From positions 186,001-250,000 of the forward strand of contig QXEO01002092.1 in the NCBI GenBank assembly GCA_007115705.1: a stretch of DNA of 64,000 nucleotides, in the 5' to 3' direction. The position numbers and the translations under genes were made by a program. Positions 48,112-59,059 of the stretch are shown in pieces. Under the pieces are notes generated by a model. That model was not told the origin of the DNA, did not search any database, and saw only the letters and a program-made list of their open reading frames with translations. Each line of letters begins with the position of its first letter. Within the stretch, counting starts at the first letter, position 1. This DNA comes from Dactylis glomerata. Taxonomy: Eukaryota > Streptophyta > Magnoliopsida > Poales > Poaceae.

Positions 48112-49700
48112 GTGCCTGAACCTTATTTTGAGAAGACACCTTTCCCTGCTAAGGTAAAAAAGTATTCTACTTTGGTAAGTGTGTCTAATAAAAGTACTAA
48201 GAAAGCTACAGAACCTGATGAGCAAATTACTATTAAGTCTCCTGTAGCTATATTAAAGGATCTTGTTACTAAAGATGTAGGAGAAGAATATATTATTTTT
48301 TGTGAAGATGCTTCTAACATTCTTTCACATCCTAAAAAGCATAGGAAAGCAAGTGTTCCTATTATTTCTGTCAGGATTGGAGATCATTGTTATTATGGTT
48401 TATGTGATATTGGTGCTAGTGCAAGTGCTATTCCCTTAGAGCTTTACAAAGAAATTATGCACGAGATAGGCGCTTGTGAACTTGAAGATATTGATGTGGT
48501 TGTTCAGCTTGCTAATAGAGAGACTGTTTGGCCTCTTGGTATTGTTTGAGATGTGGAAGTTCTATGTGGTAAGAGTAAATACCCCACTGATTTTCTAGTA
48601 CTTGGTAAGGAGGCTAGTAAAACTTGTCCTATTATTTTTGGTCGACCATTTTTGAACACTTGTGGCACCGTGATAGATTGTAAGAAGGAGAAAATTTTCC
48701 CTAAGTTTAATGGAGAGGCTTATGAGTTTAATTTTTCCAAGTTTGCTAAGACTTCTTATGAAAATGAAATGCCTAATGAAAATTTTCGAGTTGAACAGCT
48801 TGCTTCTATTGCTCTTGCTCCTAATAATGCCTTGCAGCAATTCATGGAAGATCACAAAAGTGACATTTTTAGCAAGGAAAGAGAAGAGATTAATGACATT
48901 CTCCTTCGTCAACCACCGTTACTCAAACATAATCTACCTGTGGAGGATCTTGGTACCACTTTACCGCCTAAAGAAGATCCTGTGTTTGAATTGAAGCCTT
49001 TGCCTGATAATCTCAAATATGCTTATATTGATGATAAGAAGATATATCCTGTTATTATTAGTTCTAAACTTTTAGGGAAGGAAGAAGAAAGATTATTGGA
49101 GATATTAAAGAAACACCGAGGAGCTATGGGATACACTCTTGATGATTTAAAAGGGATTTCTCCCACTTTATGTCAGCATGCCATTAATATGGAGAAAGAC
49201 GCAAAGCCAGTCATGGAGCATCAATGTCGCCTAATTCCCAAGATGAAGGATGTGGTAAGAAATGAGGTATTAAAACTCCTTGATGCTGGTATCATTTATC
49301 CTATTGCTGATAGTAGATGGGTTAGTCCTATTCATTGTGTTCCTAAGAAAGGAGGTATGATTGTTGTGCCTAATGAGAATAACGAGCTTATTCCTCAAAG
49401 GGTAGTAGTTGGTTATAGAATGTGCATTGATTATAGGAAGGTAAACAAAGTTACTAAGAAAGATCATTACCCTTTACCATTTATAGATCAAATGCTAGAA
49501 AGGTTGTCTAAGAAGACTCATTTTTGTTTCCTTGAAGGTTATTCTGGTTTTTCTCAAATTACTGTTAAGAAGGATGATCAAGAGAAAACCACTTTTACTT
49601 GTCCCTATGGAACTTATGCTTATAGACGTATGCCGTTTGGTTTATGCAATGCTCCTGCTACTTTTCAAAGATGCATGTCTACTATTTTTCATGGTTTTGT
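48112..49700 (+). pseudogene. Element C protease and first part of reverse transcriptase, with an in-frame stop
   Basis: The aspartic protease has GLCDIGASASAIPLELYKEI (Asp codon at 48406). An in-frame TGA at 48547-48549 falls inside the protease; an Arg codon CGA would differ by one C-to-T change. The frame continues with PIIFGRPFLNTCGTVIDCKK and on to RT motifs: RWVSPIHCVPKKGG, CIDYRKVNK, YPLPFIDQMLERL and MPFGLCNAPATFQRCM. RT motif A reads FLEGYSG (Glu codon at 49534-49536), where Gypsy RTs have FLDGYSG; that Asp binds the catalytic metal. The frame is lost near 49700 by what looks like a one-base deletion. In life the RT copies the element RNA from the tRNA primer; this copy should be inactive. 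Confidence 0.88.
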
Positions 49701-51932
49701 GAAGAAATTGTGGAGGTCTTCATGGACGATTTCTCCGTCTATGGAACTTCTTTTGATAATTGTTTGCACAACCTTGATAAAGTTTTGCAGAGGTGCGAAG
49801 AAACTAACCTTGTTCTTAATTGGGAGAAATGCCACTTTATGGTAAATGAAGGAATTGTCCTTGGACATAAAATCTCTAAAAGAGGTATTGAAGTTGACAG
49901 AGCAAAAGTGGAAGCAATTGAGAAAATGCCTTGTCCAAGAGATGTTAAAGGTATTCGTAGTATTCTTGGTCATGCTGGTTTCTATAGGAGGTTTATTAAA
50001 GATTTCTCTAAGATTTCAAAGCCTCTTACCAATCTTCTTCAAAAGGATGTACCATTTGTCTTTGATGATGATTGTAAGGAAGCTTTTGAAACTCTTAAGA
50101 AGGCTATAACTACTGCTCCTATTGTTCAACCACCTGATTAGTATTTACCCTTTGAAATTATGTGTGATGCTAGTGATTTTGTTGTTGGTGCTGTTCTTGG
50201 ACAACGTGTAGATAATAAGTTGAATGTTATTCATTATGCTAGTAAGACTCTTGATGCTGCTAAAAAGAATTATGCTACTACTAAGAAAGAGTTTCTTGCT
50301 GTTATTTTTGCATGTGATAAGTTTAGATCTTACATTGTTGATTCTAAAGTTACTATTCATACTAATCATGCAGCTATTAGATATCTTATGACTAAGAAGG
50401 ATGCTAAGCCTAGGCTTATTAGATGGGTGTTGCTTTTACAAGAGTTTGATTTGCATATCGTAGATAGGAAAGGTGCTAAAAATCCTGTGGCTGACAACTT
50501 ATCTAGATTGGAAAATATTTCTTTTGATCCTATTCCTGTTAATGATAGTTTTCCAAATGAACAGTTGGCCGCAATTCATGTAACCTCGCGAGACCTTCCT
50601 TGGTATGCTGATTATGCTAACTTTATTGTTTCCAAGTATTTGCCTCTGACCTTTACAGCTCAGCAAAGAAGAAAATTCTTTTATGATCTGAGGCATTTTT
50701 GGGATGACCCACATTTATATAAAGGAGTTGATGGTATTATGAGAAGATGCGTACCGGAATATGAGCAACAAGAGATATTAAGAAAATGCCATAGCAGTGC
50801 CTATGGTGGGCATCATGCTAGAGATAGAACCGCACAGAAGGTTCTTCAATCAGGTTTTTATTGGCCAACCCTCTTTAAGGATGCCAGAAGGTATATTTTA
50901 TCTTGTGATGAATGTCAAAGAGTTGGTAATATTTCTAGATGCAATGAAATGCCTATGAATTACACTCTTGTTATTGAACCATTTGATTGTTGGGGATTTG
51001 ACTTTATGGGTCCTTTTCCTCCTTCAAAAGGCTATACCCATATACTTGTTGCTATTGATTATGTTACTAAATAGGTAGAAGCCATACCTACAAAGAGTGC
51101 CAATGGTGAGACTTCGTTAAAAATGCTTAAGGATGTTATTTTTCCTAGGTTCGGAGTGCCTAGATATCTTATGACTGATGGAGGTTCTCATTTTATTCAT
51201 GGTGGTTTTAGAAAAACTCTTGCTAAATATGATGTTAATCATAGAATTGCTTCTGCTTATCATCCCCAAACTAGTGGGCAAGTAGAGCTTTCAAATAGGG
51301 AAATCAAGTCTATCTTGCAGAAGACTGTCAATAAATCTAGGAAAAACTGGGCTAGTAAGTTAAACGACGCTTTATGGGCTTATAGAACTGCTTATAAGAA
51401 TCCCATGGGTATGTCTCCTTATAAGATGGTTTACGGAAAAGCATGTCACTTGCCCTTAGAATTAGAACATAAAGCTTTTTGGGTAGTGAAAGAGCTTAAT
51501 AGAGATTTTAAACTAGCCGGTAAGAAAAGGTTGTTAGATTTGAGTTCTCTAGATGAGTGGAGAAATGAAGCGTATGAGAATGCCAGACTTTTCAAGGAGA
51601 AAGTCAAGCAATGGCATGATAAGAGGATTCTTAAGAGAGAGTTTCACGTTGGTGAGAAAGTTCTATTGTATAGGTCTCATCTCAAATTTTTTGCAGGAAA
51701 ATTACTTTCTAAATGGGAAGGACCATATGTTATTGTGGAAGTGTACTGCTCAGGTGCTATTAAGATTGCTTCGTTGAAACATGATTCTACACAAGTGGTG
51801 AATGGGCAAAGACTCAAGCATTATATTTCTGGAGATTCTTACAATGAAGATGTTGATGTTATTGAAACAGTTTCTCCGAAAGATTTTATCCAAGACAAAC
51901 TACAGGTATCTGCAGAGTTCGCTTTCGAATAG
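49701..51932 (+). pseudogene. Element C reverse transcriptase end, RNase H and integrase, with two in-frame stops
   Basis: The RT catalytic box is FMDDFSVYG at 49719 onward. In-frame TAG codons at 50139-50141 and 51072-51074 stand where Trp (TGG) is usual for the family. RNase H follows (CDASDFVVGAVLG, then ATTKKEFLAVIFACDK); its conserved TDH reads TNH (AAT at 50364-50366), a change at a catalytic Asp. The integrase shows the zinc-binding pattern (HHARDRTAQKVL, then CDECQR), the core DFMGPFPPSKGY, MTDGGSHF and SGQVELSNREIKSIL with D, D and E present, and a C-terminal part ending DKLQVSAEFAFE. The domain order RT-RNase H-integrase is that of Gypsy. Confidence 0.9.
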
Positions 51933-52250
51933 GTAATAGTTCTAGTCAGAAAAGTTTCGCGAAAAGTTCTTCCTTTAATATTTTTGCTATTTTTACTAAA
52001 TATGAAAAATCACGAGATGAAAAAGGGAAGGAAAAAGAGTCTGTGTGTGTCTCACACACAGGTGGCGCGGGCCCACCCTTGGCCACGCCACCCATGTGTG
52101 AGAACACACCGAAACTCGTTTTCGTCCCAGTTTCCTCCTGTGACTTCGTTTCGATGTATAATTTTCACCTATTTAACCCCCCAGAGTCCCCGAGGTCTGT
52201 ATATTGTTTTCTCGTCATGTTTTGTTTCGAGCTGTTTCTATCAGGGATTG
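51933..52250 (+). promoter_or_regulatory. Element C spacer between pol and ORF3 with an LTR-like hairpin, TATA-like box and possible splice acceptor
   Basis: This non-coding spacer contains an imperfect inverted repeat (arms about 52050-52073 and 52081-52103) that closely resembles the GC hairpin found in the LTRs, including GGTGGCGCGGGCCCACCC. A TATA-like CTATTTAACCCCCC follows near 52168-52181, as TATATACCCC follows the hairpin in LTRs. Just before the H insertion a pyrimidine-rich tract ends in TTTCTATCAG (52235-52244), a good plant 3' splice site. Both could serve to express ORF3. This is inference from sequence layout. Confidence 0.45.
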
Positions 52251-53871
52251 TGATACGTCTCAAACGTATCTATAATTTTTGATGCTCCATGCTTTGTTTT
52301 ACACCATTTGCCTATTGTTTCGTTACACTTAGTGGCATTTTTATACGCTTTCCGAAACTAACCTATTAACGAAGTGCCACAGTGCCAGTTCCCTATTTTC
52401 TGCTGTTTTTGTGTTTTAGAAGTGATACACAGGAAATATTCTCGGAATTGGACGAAACAAGTTCCAGAAGTCATATTTCATCGGGGAGCTTCCAAACATC
52501 CGAAGGAGAGTAGGAGACGGAGGACCAGGGGCCCACACACAGGGGTGGCGCGGCCTACCCCTGGCCCGCGCCACCTATGTGTGAGGCCACCTGGGACCTC
52601 CTCTGACATCGCCCCTTCGCCTATATATACCCCCTAACGAGAAAAACCTAAGGGCCCGATCAGTTTTCCAGAATACATCGCGATCCGCCGCCGCCGTCGA
52701 CCCGAAGATCGGGAGGGTCCAGAAGCTCTTCCCGGCACCTTGCCGGAGAGGGGAATCGCCACCGGAGGTCTCCTTCATCGCCATGATTGCCTCCGGAGCG
52801 ATGAGTGAGTAGTCTACCTTGGACTATGGGTCCATAGCAGTAGCTAGATGGTTGTCTTCTCCACCATGTGCTTCATGTTTAGATCTCATGAGCTGCCCTA
52901 CATGATTGAGATCACTGTTATGTAATTCTATGATGTTGGTTTGTTGGGATCCGATGAATATTGGTGTTTATGATTAAGTTGCTGTACTGAATTTTATCTT
53001 ATGTTATCTCTATGATGTTTATGATCTTGCATGCTCTCCGTTGTTAGTAGCTATCTTGGCCGAGTAGTTGCTAGTGACTCCAAGAGGGGGTATTTATGCT
53101 CGATAGTGGGTTCATGCCTCTATTTCACCTGGGGGAGTGACAGAAACCTCTAAGGTGGTAGATGTGCTGTTGCTACTAGGGAGAAAACAACATTCATATG
53201 CTCGAGGGCATATGCTTTGTTTACATTACACACTTTGCTTAATGCAATTATCTGTTGTTCGCAACTTAATACTTCTAGGGTGTTCGGATGATATCCCCGG
53301 GGGTGGATTATTAGTCATAGATGCAGTTGGATGGCGGTCTATGTATTTTGTTGTAATGCCCAGAGTGAATCTCATAGTGATCTTCTTGACATATCACGTT
53401 AGCTCTATTCTATCAATTGCCCAACTGTAATTTGTTTACCCAGCATGTTATTTATCTATGGAGAGACACCACTAGTGAACTGTGGACCCCGGTCCTATTT
53501 ACATCATATTGCAATCACCTGTTTACTATTCCCGCACTGTTTACTTTACTAGCATACTCTACTGTTTTCCACTCGATATGCTCATAACCTTTGTTTCAAG
53601 CAAACCGGTGAGATTGACAACCTCATCGCAAGTTGGGAACAAAGTATTTGTTTGTGTGTGTGCAGGTTCCACAAACACCTTCAGTCGTCACCGTCTCCCT
53701 TCTCCTGAACGATAAACCTTGGTTTCTTAACTGAGGGAAAACTAGCCGCTACACTCATCATACCTTCCTCTTGGGGTTCCCAACGGGCTGGTCAAGCACC
53801 ACGCACAAGGACGTCTGCTTCCACATTAACTCGCCATCAACACTTTTCTGGCGCCATCATCACCGGTAGCA
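52251..53871 (+). repeat. 5' LTR of element H
   Basis: It starts TGATACGTCTC and ends GGTAGCA. A GC hairpin at about 52532-52586 precedes a TATA box CTATATATACCCC at 52620-52632. Near its end (53843-53859) lies a primer-site-like TTTTCTGGCGCCATCA. Confidence 0.92.
52532..52632 (+). promoter_or_regulatory. LTR core promoter of H with GC hairpin and TATA box
   Basis: The hairpin arms CCACACACAGGGGTGGCGCGG and the complementary GC-rich CCGCGCCACCTATGTGTG lie about 35 bp upstream of TATATATA. As the youngest Athila-like copy here, this is the best candidate for a still-functional LTR promoter. Confidence 0.6.
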
Positions 53872-53881
53872 GCCACTTTTC

Positions 53882-53898
53882 TGGCGCCGTTGCCGGGG
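53882..53898 (+). other. Primer binding site of element H, tRNA-Asp type
   Basis: TGGCGCCGTTGCCGGGG, identical to that of E and complementary to the tRNA-Asp 3' end, ten bases after the LTR end. Confidence 0.92.
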
Positions 53899-54063
53899 AA
53901 GGAAGAGAAGACTTCTGCGAGGGGAGTTCTTCGCACACACATTCTTTACTTTGTTATTTGTTTGCTTTACTTTATTTTACCTGCATTGCTTTTTATATCA
54001 AAAACCCAAAAAAATTAGAATCCTTGGTAGCTGTTTTTACTTGTTTACTTTCTTTTTGCTGAA

Positions 54064-56127
54064 ATGGCCAATCCTGAAAACACCAAGTTGTGTGACTTTG
54101 CTAGCACCAACAATAGTGATTTTATCTGCACTCCTATTGCACCACCTGTTCCTGCTACCACTTTTTATGAGATCAAGCCTGCTTTATTGAACCTTGTTAT
54201 GAAAGAGCAATTTTCTGGTGCTAGTACTGAAGATGCTGCAGCTCATCTCAACAATTTTGTTGAGCTATGTGAGATGCAGAAATATAAGGATGTTGATAGT
54301 GATATTATTAAGCTCAAGTTGTTTCCTTTTTCTTTGAGAGGAAAGGCTAAAGATTGGTTGCTGTCTTTGACTAAGAATAGTATTGATTCATGGGCTAAGT
54401 GTAAGGATGCTTTTATTGGTAGATACTATCCTCCTGCTAAGATTATATCGTTGCGTAGCAATATTATGAAGTTTACTCAGTTTGATAATGAACATGTTGC
54501 TCAAGCTTGGGAAAGAATGAAATCTATGATAAAGAATTGCCCAACTCATGGACTGACTACTTGGATGATTATCCAAACTTTTTATGCAGGACTGAATTTT
54601 TCTTCAAGGAACCTACTTGATTCAGCTGCTGGAGGCACTTTTATGTCCCTTACATTGGGCGCCGCCTCGAAGCTACTCGACAACATGATGGTAAATTATT
54701 CTGAATGGCACACCGAGAGAGCTCCACAAGGTAAGAAGGTAAATTCTGTTGAGGAAACCTCTTCCTTGAATGATAAGATTGATACCATTATGGCTATGCT
54801 TGCTAATGATAGGACTCATGTTGATCCTAATAATGTTCCTTTAGCCTCTCTGGTTGCTCAAGAAGAACAAGTTGATGTGAATTTCATTAGAAACAACAAT
54901 TTTAACAACAATGCTTATAGGAACAATTTTGCTAGTAACAATTATAGGCCGTATCCTTCTACCAATGGTAATGGTTATGGTAACTCTTATGGTAATTCCT
55001 ACAACAACACTAGGGCCGCGCCCTCCGAGCTTGAGGTAATGCTCAAGGACTTCATCGGTAAACAAACTGCTTTTAATAAGTCTGTTGAGGAAAAGTTAGG
55101 CAAAATTGATGCTCTTGCTTCTAAAGTTGATAGCCTTGCTCATGATGTTGAACTTCTGAAATTAAAAGTGTTTCCTAATGATGTGAATGTGAGCAATATT
55201 GTTGCTGCCGCTAATGCTAACCAGGTTAGAATTGATGAAAATATTAGATTGTTAGCAGAATTGCATGCCAGGTGGGAAAGAGAAGATGAGATGGCTAGAG
55301 AGATGAAGGTATGTACTATTACTACCTCTAATGATGTTGCTCCTACTGATAGCAATCCTCTTACTTTGATCGGTGTAGAGAAAACTCCCACTCCTTGTGC
55401 TAAAAAGCCTAAAACTGCCAAAACTTTTTCTCAAAAGAGTGCTGAAATTTTTCGGAGTGTGGAAGATGATAGCTCTATTTCCTTTAATGATTTTGATGTT
55501 GATGGCTGCAATATATCTGAAGTAATTTCATTCTTGCAAAAGCTTGCTTTGACTCCCAATGCTAGTTCTTTAAATATTGCTTTTACTAAGCATATTACCA
55601 ATGCTCTTATAAAGATTAGGGATGAAAAGTTGAGGCAAAAAGCTTCTGTTCCCAAGAAGTTAGAAGATGGTTGGGAACCCATCATTGATATGCATGTTAA
55701 TGGTTATGATTGCCATGCTTTATGTGATCTAGGTGCTAGTATTTCTATCATGCCTAGAAAGATTTATGACATGCTTGATTTACCACCGCTTGAAAAGTGT
55801 TATTTTGATGTTCCTATTGCTGATGTTGCTAAGAAGAAACCTTTGGGAAGGATTAATGATGTTCTTATTGTGGTTAACAATAACCTTGTTCCCGTTGATT
55901 TTCTTGTTATGGACGTTGAATGCCATGCTTCATGTCCTATTATTTTGGGAAGACCTTTTCTTCGAACTGTAGGTGCTATTATTGATATGAGGGAAGGCAC
56001 TATCAAGTATCAATTCCCACTAAAGAAAGGTATGGAACACTTCCCTAGGAAAAGAAAGAAATTACTTTTTGACTCTATTCTTAGAGCAAATTATGAGCTT
56101 GATGCTTCATCTATTGATATTACTTGA
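54064..56127 (+). CDS. gag-pro: Gag-aspartic protease polyprotein of element H
   Basis: An uninterrupted ORF of 687 residues, starting at the first ATG after the leader. Residues about 80-185 form the retrotransposon Gag core (KLFPFSLRGKAKDWLLSL, FIGRYYPPAK, HVAQAWERMKS, QTFYAGLNFSSRNLLDSA). Residues 271-316 are Asn/Gly/Tyr-rich low complexity. Residues about 320-375 look like a coiled coil. No CCHC zinc knuckle is seen. Residues about 540-650 are an Athila-type aspartic protease with CDLGASISIMP (Asp555; DLG is usual for this lineage), then PIILGRPFLRTVGAIIDM. A basic PRKRKK tail at 661-666 precedes the end SSIDIT. Gag would package the RNA and the protease would cleave Gag. The intact frame agrees with the near-identical LTRs. 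There is no pol downstream in any frame. Confidence 0.92.
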   Translation: MANPENTKLCDFASTNNSDFICTPIAPPVPATTFYEIKPALLNLVMKEQFSGASTEDAAAHLNNFVELCEMQKYKDVDSDIIKLKLFPFSLRGKAKDWLLSLTKNSIDSWAKCKDAFIGRYYPPAKIISLRSNIMKFTQFDNEHVAQAWERMKSMIKNCPTHGLTTWMIIQTFYAGLNFSSRNLLDSAAGGTFMSLTLGAASKLLDNMMVNYSEWHTERAPQGKKVNSVEETSSLNDKIDTIMAMLANDRTHVDPNNVPLASLVAQEEQVDVNFIRNNNFNNNAYRNNFASNNYRPYPSTNGNGYGNSYGNSYNNTRAAPSELEVMLKDFIGKQTAFNKSVEEKLGKIDALASKVDSLAHDVELLKLKVFPNDVNVSNIVAAANANQVRIDENIRLLAELHARWEREDEMAREMKVCTITTSNDVAPTDSNPLTLIGVEKTPTPCAKKPKTAKTFSQKSAEIFRSVEDDSSISFNDFDVDGCNISEVISFLQKLALTPNASSLNIAFTKHITNALIKIRDEKLRQKASVPKKLEDGWEPIIDMHVNGYDCHALCDLGASISIMPRKIYDMLDLPPLEKCYFDVPIADVAKKKPLGRINDVLIVVNNNLVPVDFLVMDVECHASCPIILGRPFLRTVGAIIDMREGTIKYQFPLKKGMEHFPRKRKKLLFDSILRANYELDASSIDIT

Positions 56128-59059
56128 TTCGCACTTTTCTGCGCCTAGCTCAAAGGCGTTAAAGAAAAGCACTCTTGGGAGATAACCCATTGTTTACTTT
56201 TCAGTACTTTTTCTTTTATTTGAGTCTCAGAAGTCATTACTACTGTAATGACCGCTCTTTATCTTGTTTATTTCGTTTTTGTGCCAAGAGAAGCCTCTAA
56301 TTTGAGTGAGGTAAAGATTTGGGGTTATTGCTGTCCTGAAACTGTTTTCGGTGCTGCACCGTAAAAATTCGTATAAAATCAATGTATATCTTTTGGACCT
56401 GAAATTTCTTGTGCATATGCCCCAGGTTATATCCAAACTTTCGTTAGTTTAACACTTTTTGATTTGAGCAACAGAAAATCCCTCAAAAATTCGTCCTTTG
56501 TCAGCTGTTCAGTTTTGACAGATTTCTGCCAATATTCGTTTTTGCCACTTTATCGCTTTCTTTTGAGTTCTTTTTGATCATGGAACTCTTGTGGAAGTTG
56601 CTACAGGTGTATATACTTTATATGTGGTGGTTTTGGGTTGAAACCTGAAGCTAAAAGAGGGTTGAATATATTTTATGCTTACACTAATGTTGCTAATAGA
56701 ATTGTGTTTAGTTTTGTATGAAGGAAGTTTTCAAGTGTAGGGATTGGAGAATGATGAGATGAGTTGAAGAATGGACAAAAGCTCAAGCTTGGGGATGCCC
56801 AGCACCCCAAGAAATATCTAAGAAGTACAAGCGTCAAAGCTTGGGGATGCCCCCGAGGCACCCCTTCTTCATCGGCAAAAATCAGGCCACCTTTCAAAAC
56901 ACTATATTTTTATTGCTTCATGCACTATGTGTTTTTCTTGGAGCGTCAGTTGTTTTAGTTTTCTTAGTTTGCTTAGTTTGTTTGTTTGCTGCAATAAATG
57001 GTTGGACCCCAACAAATTTCCTTTGGAGGAGATGTACTCGTTTTCATTTGCAAAGAACGCTCTAGTTTTCACTCTTATTTAAAATCGAGCGTTCTACTTT
57101 TTCTGCTACTGCTTTTGGTTTTCGTTTTCGCCTTGATTTGCGTTCAGATCTTTTCATATCTTTTCATCAAGGTGTATTTTTGCCTCTGGACTTTATTGGT
57201 TTTCATCAAAAGAGGTATCTTTAAAAATTTCAAATGGTGTTGGAAAAGAGAAAAAGCTTTGTGCAAAATAGTGGTACAAGAAGGAGCTTGTGTAGACTGC
57301 GGCTTAGGCTTTTTCATGTCATGCTAGATGTCTTTTTGATAGTATGCTTAGTGGTTTTGCTGTAGCATGACTTGTCTCAAATAACTGAGATTGCTTAATG
57401 AGCCTTTGAAAAAAATCATGCGTTGTTTTTATTGTATGGAAGCATTATTTTGGTTTTCTCCTTGATGCTTTATTTGGGTTGACTTGGCGCATGCTCACAC
57501 ATGTTAGACTCTTCCAAAGTCGCCATTAGCCTTCATGATCATTTAGTTTTTGACTTTTGATGCCCTCGTATGCTTCTTTTAATGTCGCTTTGTCGCTTTG
57601 CATGATTATGGCCATTATTGCTCTCTTAGTTGGTCGCTCCCAGTCTTTTGCTAGCCCTCACCTTGTACTGAGTATGAGCTCTACTCGTGCATCCAACTTC
57701 TAAAAGCCAAAGTTTTTCAAAGTGTCCACCATACATACCTACTAGCAATTTGCTATTCCAAGTAAATTTGACTTGCTTTTATATTCTCTTCAAATTAAAC
57801 TCTTACCAGTGTTATGCGAAATTCGGTTAGTAAAGCTCTCACGAACCGGAAGGCACACTTTACTTTTTCCTGTTCTAAAAATTTGACATTGTGGTCTTTT
57901 ATGCTGAGTTGTTATGCTTGCAAGTTGTAAGTTGGATTCTAGCCCAGCCATGCCGTCATGGGGCAAGCTTTCAACATTGCACTTCCTATTTGAGTTGATA
58001 TTGTGATCTTTTGTTTATGGATGCCCGCTGTGTGAAATGAATTGGGAATCTTGTGAGGATCATGGAGTTTTTATATGTGTTAGGGAAACGCCGGGCCGCC
58101 AATCTAAGCCATGCATAATTCATGGTGGAAATTTGCAGCATACCCATGGTGAACATTCGACGACGCATCTCACAATAAAAAGCTAAACAATATAGCAAAT
58201 AAAAGTGATGCCGAGGTGTTCATTGTCTGCTTGTCCTGTCATTTTGGTGTGGGCTTGTTCCATGTCATCGGGCACGGAGGTACCCCATTGGCGGTTCTCA
58301 ATGATATGCATATATTTACAATGACAAGAGCCTTGCTTGGGACTCTAAGTAAACTAGCATGGTTTGGGTACTCGTATTCACGGGACACGAGGTTTTCAAC
58401 TTATGATTTGTCAAGCATATGCATCATAATTGTTCTCGCATTAACTTTAACCATTCAAGATGCTTATGATGGGGGCAATGAGAGCTCAAAGCCGGTAAGT
58501 ACCATAATTTTTGAAGGTTATAAAACTTGCAATCACTGCTTCCCTCTGCGAAGGGCCTTTCTTTTACTTTTATGTTGAGTCACCACCTTCTTTCTTTATG
58601 CACCATTAAGAGAGCATAGTTGTCATTCTTAGTGTGATATGCATTGTCCCAAGGTTCATTGATTGACTCATATTGTTGGTTTCACTTGTTCTTAAATTAT
58701 TTGTATCTAGTCGCCCTCTTAAACTTTGAGGTGTCCTATGCATTTATGTTTTGCTCTCTTTGAAGGACAAGCTGAAAACCACTTGTATGTTTTTCCTTAT
58801 GATTTGAACACACGTTTGACTTTCATTGTTTCATTACCATGATCTTTTGTTTGTGTTCATTTGCATGTTTACAACATGGTTGCTAAGTTCTTATTGTCAT
58901 GATTATATCTTCATGCCCATGTTTTAAGTTCTATTGATCCCAGCTCATCAATGCTTACATATATGATCAAGATTGTGTAGGTGCATGTCACCTCAAAAAT
59001 TATTCTTTTGTTATCACTTAGCTACTCGAGGACGAGCAGGAGTTAAGCTTGGGGATGCT
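56128..59059 (+). other. 3' non-coding region of element H
   Basis: Shared 3' region with two internal polypurine-like boxes near 56787 and 56838 and the terminal AAGCTTGGGGATGC before 59060. From about 57775 to 58530 its sequence departs from that in F, G and C. This part includes GTTAGGGAAACGCCGGGCC and ATGGAGTTTTTATAT blocks and CGGAGGTACCCCATTG, which I recall from 3' regions of other Triticeae Athila-like elements such as Sabrina/WHAM. An ORF of 120 codons at 58216-58578 lies there but is not supported as a gene. Confidence 0.75.

Noticed and set aside
58216..58578. 120-codon ORF considered as an env-like gene of element H
   Set aside because: No signal peptide or clear membrane pattern, it runs from a unique block into shared non-coding sequence, and there is no evidence for expression.
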